Of a stretch of 64,000 bases of DNA, positions 34,436 to 44,719 are shown piece by piece. Source of the stretch: Bog-473 sp963783965 (GTDB lineage: Bacteria > Actinomycetota > Acidimicrobiia > Acidimicrobiales > RAAP-2); NCBI GenBank assembly GCA_963783965.1, contig CAWAPQ010000001.1:364617-428616 (forward strand), in the 5' to 3' direction. The notes beneath the pieces were generated by a model that was given only the letters and a program-made list of their open reading frames with translations, did not search any database and had not been told where the DNA came from. How positions within the stretch are numbered: position 1 is the stretch's first letter; each line of letters begins with the position of its first letter. The position numbers and the translations under genes were made by a program.

Positions 34436-37400
34436 ATGACGGACCTGACGGGAGCTGTCGTCCAGACGGACGTCGGTCATCCTCTGGCGCCCTACTTCCC
34501 GCGTCTTGTCATCGAATGGATCCGCTCCATCCCCGAGCAGCTCCATCAAGAGCTCGAGGGCACCATCGCGTTCATTGACATCTCGGGGTTCACCAAGCTC
34601 TCTGAACGCCTGGCCCGCCTCGGAAAGGCGGGAGCCGAGGAGCTCACCGCGACGATCGACACCTGCTTCGTCACGCTTCTCGATCTCGCCGTGGCCAACG
34701 GTGGCCGCCTCCTCAAGTTCGGTGGTGATGCGCTGCTGGTCTACTTCTCGGGTCCAGCGCACCAGGCCCGGGCGTGCAACGCGGCCATTGCGATGCGGCG
34801 CGCGCTCCGGGTGGTCGGCCGGCTCACCGTGCTGGGGCAGAAGGTGTCGCTTCGCATGTCCGTCGGAGTCCACAGCGGCATGTTCAATTTCTTCCTGGTC
34901 GGGGAATCCCATCGCGAGTTCCTCGTCACCGGGTCCGGTGCCAGCTCTGTCGTGGCGATGGAGGCAGCCGCTGAAGCGGGGGAGATCGTGATCAGTGACG
35001 CCACCGCCGCCTCCCTCAGGGCGGGGCTGATCGGCGGGTCGAAAGGTCCCGGCCATCTGCTCCTGCGCGCACCCTCGGTGCAGCAGCCGCCCTTTTCCGG
35101 GTTCGAGCAGGTCGACGCCGAGGTCGATCTCCGGTTGGGCATTCCGCTCGGGCTGCGGGCCGCGCTCGATCACGCGCACAGAGCCAGAGCACCGCAGGGT
35201 CACGGTCGCCTTCATCCACTACGACGGGACCGATCGCCTCATTTCCGAGCAGGGGCCCGAAGAAGCCGCCCGCCAACTCGACGTGTTGGTGACCCACGTG
35301 CAGGGCGCCGCCGACCGGCAGGGGGTCACCTTCCTGGCTACCGATGCCGACAAGGACGGCGGGAAGATCATCCTGACCGCCGGTGCGCCCTCGTCGTCAG
35401 GGGACGACGAACACCGCATGCTGCTCGCCCTCCGCGAGATCATGGATGCCGAGAATCCGCTCCCGATCCGGATCGGTGTGAACCAGGGATCGGTCTTTGT
35501 CGGCGAGGTCGGGCCCCACTACCGGCGGACGTTCACGGTGATGGGGGACGCCGTCAACCTCGCCGCCCGTCTCATGGCGAAGGCAGAGCCGGGCGAGATC
35601 CTGACGACCCCGGACCTCCTGGCCCGTTCGCGGACCGGCTTCGAGTCGACTGAGCTCGAACCCTTCCTCGTGAAAGGAAAGGCGAAACCGGTGCGGGCCG
35701 TGCGCCTCGGAGCGAAGACGAGGGAAGGAGCTGCGGGAACCCACGACGAGTTGCCCCTCGTTGGGCGGCGGCGTGAGCTCCAGCAGCTCGAGGAGATCGC
35801 GGCGGAAGCGGTGGCCGGTCACGGCACCCTGGTGGAGATCGTCGGAGCGACCGGAGTGGGAAAGTCGCGCGTGGCAGGTCGCCTGCGCGAGACGACGACC
35901 GACCGGATGCAGCTATTCGCCATCTGCGAGCGCTACGACTCGTCGACTCCGTATTACACGGTGCGGCGCCTACTCCGCGGCCTCCTCGGGCTATCGCTTG
36001 AAGGAAGTGACGGCGGCCTCGCGGCGCCTTTGCTCGCCCAGCTGGAGAGCCTGGCCCCCGATCTCCTCCCGTGGGCCCCGCTCATCGGCATGGCGATCGC
36101 CGTTCCGGTTCCCGAGACTCAGGAGACGGCGGAACTCGAAGAGGAGTTCAGGCGCACGAAGCTGGCCGAGTCCGTCATCGCCTTGCTGGCCGTGCTCTTG
36201 CCGGAGTCCGGACTCATCACCATTGAGGATGTCCACTTCATGGACGAGGCGTCAGCGGATCTCTTCGGGCACCTCGCTCGGGTCGTCCACCTGACGTCGT
36301 GGCTCTGGTGCCTCACCCGCCGCGACGTCGGGACGGGCTTCATCGCTCCCGAAGAGACCCCGGTCACCCGGCTGGAGCTCGACCCCTTGAACGAGGTGGA
36401 GGCCGCCGAGCTGGCCTTGGCGGCCACCCGGGAGTCGCCCTTGCCCGGTCGGGAGATCAAGCTCCTTGTCGATCGGTCCGGGGGCAATCCGCTCTTCCTC
36501 CGGGAACTTATGGCGGCGGTGCTGCAAGGGGAAGCCGTCGGTGCGCTGCCCTGACTCGGTCGAGGATGTGGTCGTCGCCCGCATCGATCGCCTGGCCGCG
36601 CTCGAGCGCCACCTGCTGCGCCGGATGTCCGTCCTGGGCCAGTCCTTTTCCTCGGATCTGCTGACCGCGGTTGTCGAGGACGTGCCGAGCGAGAGCGACT
36701 CGATCTGGAACAACCTCGAGCCCTTCATCGTCCGGGACGAATTCGGCAACCTGGCCTTCCGCAACGCGCTACTGCGCGACAGCGCCTACAACGGGCTCTC
36801 GTTCCGTCTACGCCGCGAGCTGCATTCCCGGGCCGGCGACATCATCGCGCGCGTCGCGACGCAGGGCGGCGACGACCTGGCCGGGTTGCTCTCCTTCCAC
36901 TACCTGCACGCTCAACGTTCGCAGGAGGCCTGGACGTATGCGCTGCAGGCGGCCGAGCAGGCCAAGGACATGTATGCCAACGTGGAGGCCGCCGAGTATT
37001 TCGAACGGGCGATCGCCGCCAGCCGCCATCTTCCTCTCCTCGCGCCCGTTGCCGTGGCGGCGTCACACGAGGGGCTGGGGGATGCCCGGAACCTGACGGG
37101 CGACTATGCGGCGGCGGCCAGCGCGTACCGAACGGCCCGGCGACTGATCGGATGACGATGCCGTGGCGCAGGCGCGGCTTGCTTCTCAAGCTGGCGCGGG
37201 TCGAAGGGTGGCTCGATCGCTACACGAACGCGCTGCGCTGGATCACCCGGGGCATACGGACCCTCGAGGGTGTGGACGGCGCAGAGGCCACCCGTCAGCG
37301 GGCCGAGCTCTTTGGCTGGTACGGGCGGTTCTGCCAGGAGGGCGGCAGGCACCGCCTGGCCATCAAGTGGTGCACGCAGGCGGCTGAGTTGGCGGAAGCG

Positions 37401-38199
37401 GTGGGCGACAAGGAGACCACGGCGGATGCTCTCCGGATCATCGACTGGGCGAGGATGGACCTCGGGCAGCTTGAGGATCCGGCCAACTGGGAGCGGGCGC
37501 TTCTCCTCTTCGAGGAGGTCGGGGATCTTCCCGGCCAGGCGGGTGTACTCAACATGCTCGGGGGCTTCGCGTACTTCAAGGGCGATTGGGACGGAGCCGT
37601 GGCGCTCTACCGGCGGGCGCAAGCCACGGCACGGCGGACCGGGAACGCCGTCATGGATGCGTTCTACGTGTTCAACATCGGCGAGATCGCCTTGGAGCAG
37701 GGTCACCTCGACGAGGCCGAAGAGGCCTTCGTCGCCGTGAATCGGACGTGGCGGGCGGCCGGCTACCGGTCGGGCGCGGCCGACGCCGAGGGGAAACTCG
37801 CTCGGGTCAACGCCGCGCAGGGCCGTTACGGCGAAGCGCTGGAGCTCTTCGCGTCGTGCATCGGAGAAATGGAGGACATCGGGAGCCGGGCTGACGCGCT
37901 CGAGGCGAGCGCCCGCATGGCCGAGTGTCTGCTCCTGAGCGGCGAGAGCAACGGTGCGCTCGACCGGGCCGACCGCTCGCTGCGCCTCGCCCAGGACCTC
38001 GGGGGGGTCCCGCCCCAGATCCCGTTGATCCACCGCGTGCGCGGCCCTCGCCCTCGCCCGGCTCGGTCAGACCGGCGCTGCCGGCGACGCCCTGCAGCAG
38101 AGTCTGCGGGCGGCGCGCGGCCGCGGTGCCGAATACGAGGTGGAGCTCACGGAGCGCGCCGCGGCTCTCTTGGATCTTCGGCCGGAGTTACCGTCGTGA
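34436..38199 (+). pseudogene. Tandem nucleotidyl cyclase-ATPase-TPR protein, broken by several frameshifts
   Basis: Joined across frames, the region encodes one ~1250-residue signalling protein. It starts with a first class III cyclase domain ('TIAFIDISGFTKLSERL', 'LLKFGGDALLVYF'). A second cyclase domain follows ('TVAFIHYDGTD', 'TFTVMGDAVNLAARL'), then an AAA-type ATPase ('LVGRRRELQQLEE', P-loop 'VGATGVGKSRVAGRL', Walker B-like 'LITIEDVHFMDEAS') and TPR-like helices to the end. Frame changes occur near 35160-35185, at ~36552 (an extra T giving TGA), near 37150 and 37180, and near 38040. The layout matches soluble adenylyl-cyclase-like proteins. Either the gene is decaying or the assembly has indels here. 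Confidence 0.78.
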
Positions 38200-38433
38200 G
38201 GACCGTTGTGTTTCCGGGACCTGTATGCAGACTGGGTGACTCCTGAGTCAGCTCTGAGGTCTGCCGGAGATCGCGATTGCGGAAGTGACGGGCGGGTGAA
38301 AAGGCGGGTGACCGCCCTTGACGCATCCGCAGTTGCGAGTAGCGTGCCGCCGGGAGATCACTTGGCGCAGCGTGTGTCTCCTGCCTTCATTTGAGCCGTA
38401 GACGTCTGCTCTGCTTGAGCACAAGGAGACCCC

Positions 38434-39891
38434 GTGAAGATCGTGCATGTCCTGCCCCAGTTCCGTCGCAGACTCAGGACGAAGTCGTTCCTTTCCGATG
38501 GTCGGCCGAACGCCGTGAGGCTCCGCATCACCGCGGTCGCGTTGCTTCCCATCGTTGGGTTGGCCACCTTCGTCGGCACCTCCGTCGCTCCGGATGCCGC
38601 GGCGGGTGCGCCGGTCAATCTCGTCACCAATGGGAGCTTCGAGAGCACGACGGCTCCGACAAGCTCCTATTCCGTGTTGCCCGAAGGTTCGATGGCCCTC
38701 TCCGGGTGGACGGTGGTGACCCCGTCGCTCTACGGAGGGAGCAACGGCAGCGTCGACCTCGTGGACAACACCTACTGGAACGCACAAGACGGGAACTACT
38801 CCATCGACCTGGGCGGGACTACCGGCGAGGCAGGTGGCGTCTACCAAGACGTGCCCACGACGGCCGGTGTCGAGTACTCCCTCAGCTATTGGACGGCGGT
38901 CAACGGGGATCAGGCCGTCGGTAACTCGCACACCATGAGCGTCGTCGTCGGCGGCACCCAAGTGGCCAGCATCGTGGCCCTGAGTGCCGGGACCGGGAAC
39001 CCGCTGCAGTGGATGCATCGGACCACAACGGTGACCGCGAGCTCATCGTCCACGCGGATCGAATTCGATGACGCCACTCCTGGAGACACCAATCAGGGTC
39101 CTGCGCTCGACAACGTGTCGTTGACTGCCGTCCCCGACACCATCTCTGCCTCCCCGGTGGCTGTGTCGCCCCAGACCACCGCCAAGTCCTTCACGGTGCC
39201 GGTGGCGACATTCACGGACAACTACCCCGGGTCGCCGGCCAACTTCTCGGCGTCCATATCCTGGGGTGACACCACCAGCACGGGGGCCATCACCCAGTCC
39301 GGGTCGACCTTCACGGTGACGGGCACGCACTCCTATGCCGCTCACGGGACCTACACGGCCGGGGTGACGATCACATCGGTCGTCGGTGGGTCGGCTTCGG
39401 TCTCCGACGCGGTGAGCGTCGCCGACGCCGTCACCACCTGCACCGGTTCTGGCTGCACGGGGTCGGTGACGACATCGCAGCAGACCGTTGGGATCTCTTC
39501 AACCTCCACGTCTGGCACCATTGAGACCACGGTCGACCCGGTCAACAACAGCGCCTCGTGTGGCGATGCGTTCCGTCACGCTCCGCAGGTCACGACGGTG
39601 ACCGATGCCGGATTGAACGCCAATATCGTCTACACCGTTACCTTTGCCAACAAGGCTGCTGCCGGTTCGTGGCTCGTTCCGTTCGCCGTGTGCTACCAAT
39701 CCGAAACGCCGTTCACGGACCTCTATGGTCACAAGGTGACGACCGGGCTCCTGCCGCTGTGCACCCTGTTGCCACGACCAGGCAAGCCCTTGGTGGCGCC
39801 GTGCGTGCAGTCCATCACCGAACTGCCGCTCTACGTTGGCAACGTGGTCGAGAAGATCGTCGTTCCGCCGGGGGACCCCCGCTTCCACTAG
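38434..39891 (+). CDS. Secreted DUF642/PKD-like surface protein
   Basis: The 485-residue preprotein has a long positively charged leader and a signal segment (~28-56). A 'NLVTNGSFES' domain with 'WTVVTPSLYGGSNGSVDLVD' follows, as in DUF642/galactose-binding-like proteins. A PKD-like beta domain (~225-330, 'SISWGDTTSTGAI', 'GTHSYAAHGTYTAGVTI') is next, then a Cys-containing C-terminal part. It probably binds glycans or matrix outside the cell; no catalytic site is visible. The GTG at 38434 follows AAGGAG. There is no sorting signal. Confidence 0.75.
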   Translation: MKIVHVLPQFRRRLRTKSFLSDGRPNAVRLRITAVALLPIVGLATFVGTSVAPDAAAGAPVNLVTNGSFESTTAPTSSYSVLPEGSMALSGWTVVTPSLYGGSNGSVDLVDNTYWNAQDGNYSIDLGGTTGEAGGVYQDVPTTAGVEYSLSYWTAVNGDQAVGNSHTMSVVVGGTQVASIVALSAGTGNPLQWMHRTTTVTASSSSTRIEFDDATPGDTNQGPALDNVSLTAVPDTISASPVAVSPQTTAKSFTVPVATFTDNYPGSPANFSASISWGDTTSTGAITQSGSTFTVTGTHSYAAHGTYTAGVTITSVVGGSASVSDAVSVADAVTTCTGSGCTGSVTTSQQTVGISSTSTSGTIETTVDPVNNSASCGDAFRHAPQVTTVTDAGLNANIVYTVTFANKAAAGSWLVPFAVCYQSETPFTDLYGHKVTTGLLPLCTLLPRPGKPLVAPCVQSITELPLYVGNVVEKIVVPPGDPRFH

Positions 39892-40353
39892 GAAGAACCG
39901 GCGGCCCGGCCGGGCGCCCTGCGGAGTGCCTCGAAGCCCGTCCTGATGCCTCCAGGGACGGACGGGCCGTGCACGGCTGAGCCGCCGAGGGCCTCAATCG
40001 CCAGAGTGGGGTGCCGACAGCGTGCGCCGGCCTGGCAAAGGAGATTGACGCCCTCGCGACCTTCCGTGCTGAGGTTGGATTTCCCACAGTCCCAACCTGG
40101 CAGGCGGCGTGCCCTTCGACTCAAGCCGAGTAGGCGCTCCGAGCACGGTGCGAGTTACAGAAACTCTTGCGCGGAGACCGCTCTGTCTGTCTGCCCGAGA
40201 GCTCGACGTGCAGGGAGCGATGGGATGCGCCAATCCTCGGTAACTCGAATAGCGCTCTTCCCGTATCCGATCGCCCGCCCAATCGACGGCGTTTCGCTGT
40301 GGGCTAGTTGATTCGCCCGGCTCGCGTGTGCGGTCTCGTGTAGAAATGAGATC
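39892..40353. other. Intergenic region before the NodB-type gene
   Basis: About 460 bases without a supportable gene. GGCGGCCCGGCCGGGCGCC (39899-39917) just after the preceding stop can fold into a GC-rich stem and may help end transcription, but no T run follows. The promoter of the deacetylase gene should lie at the right end. Confidence 0.4.
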
Positions 40354-41850
40354 ATGCAGGGGGTGCACGTACGGGGAGCGCAGGGTGCGGTATGGGGCGC
40401 CGTCGCGTTGCTGCTCGTCGTCACCGTGCCGATGATCACGCCTAGCGCGGGCGCGGCGACAAATGCACAGCCGGCGTTCACGGCCTCTCAAGCTCCGGGC
40501 GGGGCCGCGAGGGCGGGCCAGAGGGTCATTGCTCTCACATTCGACGACGGCCCGGGTCCTTACACCCCGCAGGTGCTCTCTGTGCTTGAGCGCTATCAAG
40601 TGCAGGCTTCCTTCTTCGAGATCGGCGAGGAGGTGGCCGCCTATCCCCAGTACTCAAAGATGGTGGCTGCTGCTGGATTCCCCGTCGAAAATCACACCTG
40701 GAGCCATCCTGACCTCGCAACTCTGCCCGCCTCAGCTGTCGACTCTCAGATCGACATGACACAGGCTGAGATCCGGAACGTGACTGGGACCACGCCGCAG
40801 TGTGTGCGTCCTCCGTATGACGCGTGGAATGCCAGTGTCTTGGCGCAGATCGCGTCACGAGGGCTGACCACCATGAGTTACTCCGTTGACCCGAAGGACT
40901 GGACCCTCCCCGGCGTGCAGGCCATCGTGGACGGGGTTGTGAGCGCCGCGTTCCCCGGCGCGGTCGTCGATATGCACGACGCTGGTGGTGATCGATCCGA
41001 GACGGTCGCAGCCCTCCCGCAGATCATCACCAAACTCCGGGCGATGGGATACACCTTCGTCTCCATTTGCGGCGCCGGGCCAAACTACGGCCCACAGGTC
41101 AGTGCGAGCTACGCGTTCGGGAACGCGCCGATTCCGGGGCCACCCCTTCTTTCCAACCTGCCGTTGGTTGGAGCAGCGGCGACCTCCGACGGTGGAGGGT
41201 ATTGGGAGGTGGCCTCCGACGGCGGGATCTTCTCCTTCGGCGACGCGGTGTTCCATGGCTCCATGGGCGGCAGACCGCTCGACGCCCCCATCGTGGGCAT
41301 GGCTGCGACCTCCGACGGTGGAGGGTATTGGGAGGTGGCCTCCGACGGCGGGATCTTCTCCTTCGGCGACGCGGTGTTCCATGGCTCCATGGGCGGCAGA
41401 CCGCTCGACGCCCCCATCGTGGGCATGGCTGCGACCTCCGACGGTGGAGGGTATTGGGAGGTGGCCTCCGACGGCGGGATCTTCTCCTTCGGCGACGCAG
41501 CCTTCCATGGCTCCATGGGCGGCAGACCGCTCGACGCCCCCATCGTGGGCATGGCTGCGACTTCCGGAAGCGGCTACTGGGAGGTGGCCGCGGACGGCGG
41601 GATCTTCTCCTTCGGCGACGCGGTGTTCCACGGCTCCATGGGCGGCAGACCGCTCGACGCCCCCATCGTGGGCATGGCTGCGGCTTCCGGAAGCGGCTAC
41701 TGGGAGGTGGCCGCGGACGGCGGGATCTTCTCCTTCGACGCACCCTTCTACGGATCCCGTGCGGGTCTTGGGGGGGACCGCTTCTTCGCCCTCGTGCCGG
41801 GCCTCGGCTTCGCGGGCTATCTCCTGGCCGGCCAGCACCCAGCCGTGTAG
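40354..41850 (+). CDS. Secreted polysaccharide deacetylase with WEVASDGGIF repeats
   Basis: The 498-residue preprotein has a signal peptide (~1-35), a NodB homology domain (~55-240) and a C-terminal module of five near-identical 42-residue repeats (~265-480). NodB motifs are intact: TFDDGP (D64 base, D65 metal), H114 and H118 in 'ENHTWSH', 'RPPYDAWN' (R152), and H208 in 'VVDMHDAGG'. It should remove N- or O-acetyl groups from a cell-surface glycan in a metal-dependent way. The repeats replace Leu with Glu in the core (WEVASDGG). Very similar DNA in the repeats suggests recent amplification. The same repeat family joins this protein to the GH26, SGNH and beta-helix proteins. Confidence 0.9.
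   Translation: MQGVHVRGAQGAVWGAVALLLVVTVPMITPSAGAATNAQPAFTASQAPGGAARAGQRVIALTFDDGPGPYTPQVLSVLERYQVQASFFEIGEEVAAYPQYSKMVAAAGFPVENHTWSHPDLATLPASAVDSQIDMTQAEIRNVTGTTPQCVRPPYDAWNASVLAQIASRGLTTMSYSVDPKDWTLPGVQAIVDGVVSAAFPGAVVDMHDAGGDRSETVAALPQIITKLRAMGYTFVSICGAGPNYGPQVSASYAFGNAPIPGPPLLSNLPLVGAAATSDGGGYWEVASDGGIFSFGDAVFHGSMGGRPLDAPIVGMAATSDGGGYWEVASDGGIFSFGDAVFHGSMGGRPLDAPIVGMAATSDGGGYWEVASDGGIFSFGDAAFHGSMGGRPLDAPIVGMAATSGSGYWEVAADGGIFSFGDAVFHGSMGGRPLDAPIVGMAAASGSGYWEVAADGGIFSFDAPFYGSRAGLGGDRFFALVPGLGFAGYLLAGQHPAV
41181..41750 (+). repeat. 126-bp tandem repeats inside the deacetylase gene
   Basis: The unit is exactly 126 bp (42 codons) and is repeated about four and a half times. The first three units are almost identical over long stretches; the later units differ mainly where the Ser-Asp-Gly-Gly codons are replaced by Ser-Gly-Ser. 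Because the period is a whole number of codons, unit gain or loss would keep the frame. Confidence 0.95.
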
Positions 41851-42006
41851 CGAGGCGTTCTCGTGATCGGCGCCCACGAAGGCGGGTTGACGCCACGATC
41901 ACGGTTGGCAAGCCGACCATGTCTCTGCTCCAACTGAGGAGGCCGACGCCGCATCGAGCCCCCGCATTTTGGTGAGCACCGACGAACTTCAAAGCTCTTC
42001 ACACAC

Positions 42007-43398
42007 TTATCCACCCGTGAGCGCGGTCGACACAAGCGAGGCCAGGGCGACGGCCCCCTGGCCGTCAACGGTCAGATGCGTCCCGTCAGGACCGAACCAT
42101 TGCGGGTTTCGTGCCGCCAAAGTGGCCCAGTCGGCCACAACGACATCGCGGTATCGGGCAGCGCCGCGTGACAAGACCGCGTTGTTTGGGTCCTGCCATG
42201 GGCGATCCACGTGGACGTTGACGAACACGACACGCCGCGCGCTTGCGAGAATGAACATCATCGTGTCGAAGTCGGCATCACTGATCGGACCATTCGTGCC
42301 CAGTCCGACGATGACCTCGTCTCCGAGTCGCCCCTGCGCCCTCATGCCCTGCAGGATCGACTCCCCTTCGGACCACTGTCGCCCCACCGCGGCGTCGACG
42401 TTGATGCCGGGGATGTCGGTTCTGAGGGAGTCTCTGTAGTCGACCATCATCGAGTCCCCGACGGCCGTCACCTGCGGCACCGGCCGGGGTGCGAACACGG
42501 GCGTCCCATAGAAGCCCGAGGATCCGTAGGTGAACACGCCGCCGTCAGCGCCGATGAATCGGTATCCGTGACCGCTCGCCGAAGCTTCCAGTCCGACGAT
42601 CCGGGCGTTCAGGGCGATGCTGCCGGTTGATCCGTAGAACGGGGCGTTGAAGGCAAAAATTCCGCCGTCGGATGCGACGAGCCAGTAGCCACGAGACTGC
42701 ACGTCTGCGGCAATGCCGACGACAGGCCTATTGAGATGGTTGGAGCTGGTCGATCCCCAGTACGGAACGCCGAAGGCAAAGACACCGCCGTCGGTGGCCA
42801 CCAACCAGTACCCGCTCCCGTCGTGCGCAGCCGCCATGCCAATGACCGGCTCGTTGAGGATCATCGATCCGGTCGATCCCAAGAAGGGTGCTCCGTAGGC
42901 GAAGATCCCGCCATCGATGGCGACCAGCCAGTAGCCCCCGGTTGCCGGGTCCACTGCCATTCCGATGACTGGTTCGTTGAGGTGGAGGGATCCCGTCGAG
43001 CCCCTGAACTGCGCGTCGCCGAAGCTGAACACGCCCCCATCGGCAGCGACGAGGTAGTAGCCACCCCCATCCGGTGCCGCCGCGATGCCGACCACGGGAG
43101 CGTTCAAAGCAGTCTCTTGACCCAGATAAGGGGCATCACCGCAGGCGGCGACGTATCCGTCCTGAGTGGCGATCCAATAGCCGCCGCCGTCTTGGGTCTC
43201 CGCAATGCCGACCACCGCGCTGTCATAGGAAAACACGGCAGTTTGAGCGCATGTGGGTCCCACCGCCCGTTGGGACACTGTCGCTCCGGTCGGAATGGTG
43301 GACGGGGCGAGAACAGAGATGGCGGCGACAATGCTCACCGCAAGAGCAGCCCCACACCTCGCCGATCTGCGAGCACGTGTGGAGCGCCCCAACTCCAT
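42007..43398 (-). CDS. Secreted SGNH hydrolase with WLVASDGGIF repeats
   Basis: The 463-residue preprotein has a signal segment ('CGAALAVSIVAAISVLAPS'), six or seven 42-residue repeats ('GYWLVATDGGVFAFGVPYWGS' type), and a C-terminal SGNH domain of ~150 residues. Block I is 'AVGDSMMVDYRDSL' (Ser), block III 'VGLGTNGPI' (Asn), and block V 'FGPDGTHLTVDG' (Asp, His). This order resembles the extracellular catalytic part of OatA-type O-acetyltransferases/esterases. It may acetylate or deacetylate wall or capsule glycans. The ATG at 43398 places the signal peptide correctly; the open frame extends 41 codons further. Confidence 0.85.
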   Translation of the reverse strand: MELGRSTRARRSARCGAALAVSIVAAISVLAPSTIPTGATVSQRAVGPTCAQTAVFSYDSAVVGIAETQDGGGYWIATQDGYVAACGDAPYLGQETALNAPVVGIAAAPDGGGYYLVAADGGVFSFGDAQFRGSTGSLHLNEPVIGMAVDPATGGYWLVAIDGGIFAYGAPFLGSTGSMILNEPVIGMAAAHDGSGYWLVATDGGVFAFGVPYWGSTSSNHLNRPVVGIAADVQSRGYWLVASDGGIFAFNAPFYGSTGSIALNARIVGLEASASGHGYRFIGADGGVFTYGSSGFYGTPVFAPRPVPQVTAVGDSMMVDYRDSLRTDIPGINVDAAVGRQWSEGESILQGMRAQGRLGDEVIVGLGTNGPISDADFDTMMFILASARRVVFVNVHVDRPWQDPNNAVLSRGAARYRDVVVADWATLAARNPQWFGPDGTHLTVDGQGAVALASLVSTALTGG

Positions 43399-43595
43399 GG
43401 GGCAAACCTGCCACATATCGTGTCGTGACGGGAGACTTGGATCCCAAGAACGCCGGCTCGACCACGAGCTGTTCGAGCCCGGACCAGAGGGCGTCGGGAT
43501 TGCAACGCCCCCATCTCTCACTCGAACACCGGAAAGGCAAACTGAGCCCGATGCGTCGATTCTGTGACAGCCATGTGCGAGATTTTCTGCGAGTC

Positions 43596-44027
43596 TCAGT
43601 TGCTGTAGTGCGCGTCGGCGTCCGCCAGACGCTCGGACATCCGGCTCAGCATCTTCACGCCGATACCCGGCGTCGTCATCAACATCGACCTGAACTCACG
43701 AACGTCGAGAACGAGGAGGTCCATTTCGGTCTCCGCAATGACGTCGGCGGTCCGGAAACCGTCATAGAGGAGAGCAAGTTCGCCGAAGTAACCGCCTGTC
43801 GTAATTTCGTCCACCTGAAGCCAGCCTAATCGGCAAGAGGCAACCCCCGACATCACCAGGAAGAACTCCCGGCCAACCGCTCCGGTCGTGGTCAACACTC
43901 TTCCCATCTCTACTTTCACCGGGCTACCGAGCTGAGCGATTGTCCGGAGTTCTCTCTGCGAGCATCCAGAGAAAAGCGATACCCCCTTCAGCGGATCCAT
44001 GTAGTGCTTTTGGGATCCAGGTCGCAT
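43596..44027 (-). CDS. Stand-alone cyclic-nucleotide-binding-domain protein
   Basis: The 143-residue protein is a single CRP-type cNMP-binding domain: 'LKGVSLFSGCSQRELRTIAQLG' entry helix, 'REFFLVMSGVASC', and the phosphate-binding cassette 'GGYFGELALLYDGFRTADVIA', which has the canonical FGELAL and Arg. No DNA-binding or output domain is attached. It sits 162 bases downstream of a second protein of the same kind on the same strand. Its role is probably to relay cAMP/cGMP levels through protein contacts. An internal ATG at 44000 is an alternative start. Confidence 0.8.
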   Translation of the reverse strand: MRPGSQKHYMDPLKGVSLFSGCSQRELRTIAQLGSPVKVEMGRVLTTTGAVGREFFLVMSGVASCRLGWLQVDEITTGGYFGELALLYDGFRTADVIAETEMDLLVLDVREFRSMLMTTPGIGVKMLSRMSERLADADAHYSN

Positions 44028-44188
44028 GTTTTCACTTCCGCTACTTGTGGACTGCTGGAGACACCAGAGAAGCGTTGCCGATGAAGGGCTGGTGGCGGTC
44101 GAGCTGTGATTGGACGTCTGAATCGCGCCACCAGCGCTGAATTCGGGGACGCTGTATTCACCTTGATCAATACGTTTCGAAATACCGA

Positions 44189-44719
44189 CTAGCGGGCCCT
44201 TGATAGCGATGGGTCTTGTGGTACCGATGAAGGAGATCGACCACCAGTCCCGACGGGGGGTGTCTGACCACCTAAGGCTTCCAAACCTTCAGTTGCAGCG
44301 AGTTGGGCGTCGACAACGCGCAACCGATTGGCCATCCTCTTCAACAGCGCATCTCGGAATCCGGGGATTTGGGCCATTGCGTAGAGCTCACGCGGCCCGA
44401 TCACGAGCAGTTCCAGATCGGAGAGGGCCGTGACGGTGGCGTTGCGGGTCCCGCGGTTCAAGGCCGCCAACTCCCCAAAGAAGTCACTTGGGCCGAGCGT
44501 GTTCACCCGACGTCCCGCCTGAGCGACCTCAGCCGTGCCGGCGAGGATAAGGAAGAGCTCCCTGCCGGCCTGGCCCTCTCTCACCAGGACTTCGCCCTGG
44601 TCGACCCTGACATGCTCCGCCGAGCGCTCCACCCCTCGGAGCTCTGCCTTGGTGCATGTCCTGAACTGGTCGACCGACTTGAGGCGGTCGAGAGGGGAAA
44701 GCTGATTAAAGGTCCGCAT
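44189..44719 (-). CDS. Stand-alone cyclic-nucleotide-binding-domain protein
   Basis: The 176-residue protein has one cNMP-binding domain ('LVREGQAGRELFLILAGTAEV', cassette 'SDFFGELAALNRGTRNATVTA') and a disordered Ser/Pro/Gly-rich tail (~145-176). The cassette retains FGEL and an Arg in place. AAAGGAG lies ten bases before the ATG at 44719. Together with the gene at 43596 it forms a pair of small cNMP sensors next to the SGNH hydrolase gene; this pairing suggests they bind a common partner or each other. Confidence 0.82.
   Translation of the reverse strand: MRTFNQLSPLDRLKSVDQFRTCTKAELRGVERSAEHVRVDQGEVLVREGQAGRELFLILAGTAEVAQAGRRVNTLGPSDFFGELAALNRGTRNATVTALSDLELLVIGPRELYAMAQIPGFRDALLKRMANRLRVVDAQLAATEGLEALGGQTPPVGTGGRSPSSVPQDPSLSRAR

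Noticed and set aside
41181..41750. Regular repeats considered as a CRISPR array
   Set aside because: The 126-bp units are contiguous coding repeats without spacers.
43396..43440. GGGGCAAACCTGCC considered as a second GEMM riboswitch
   Set aside because: The GACGCAAAGC segment and the required hairpins are missing, and it lies at the start of the minus-strand SGNH gene in the wrong orientation.
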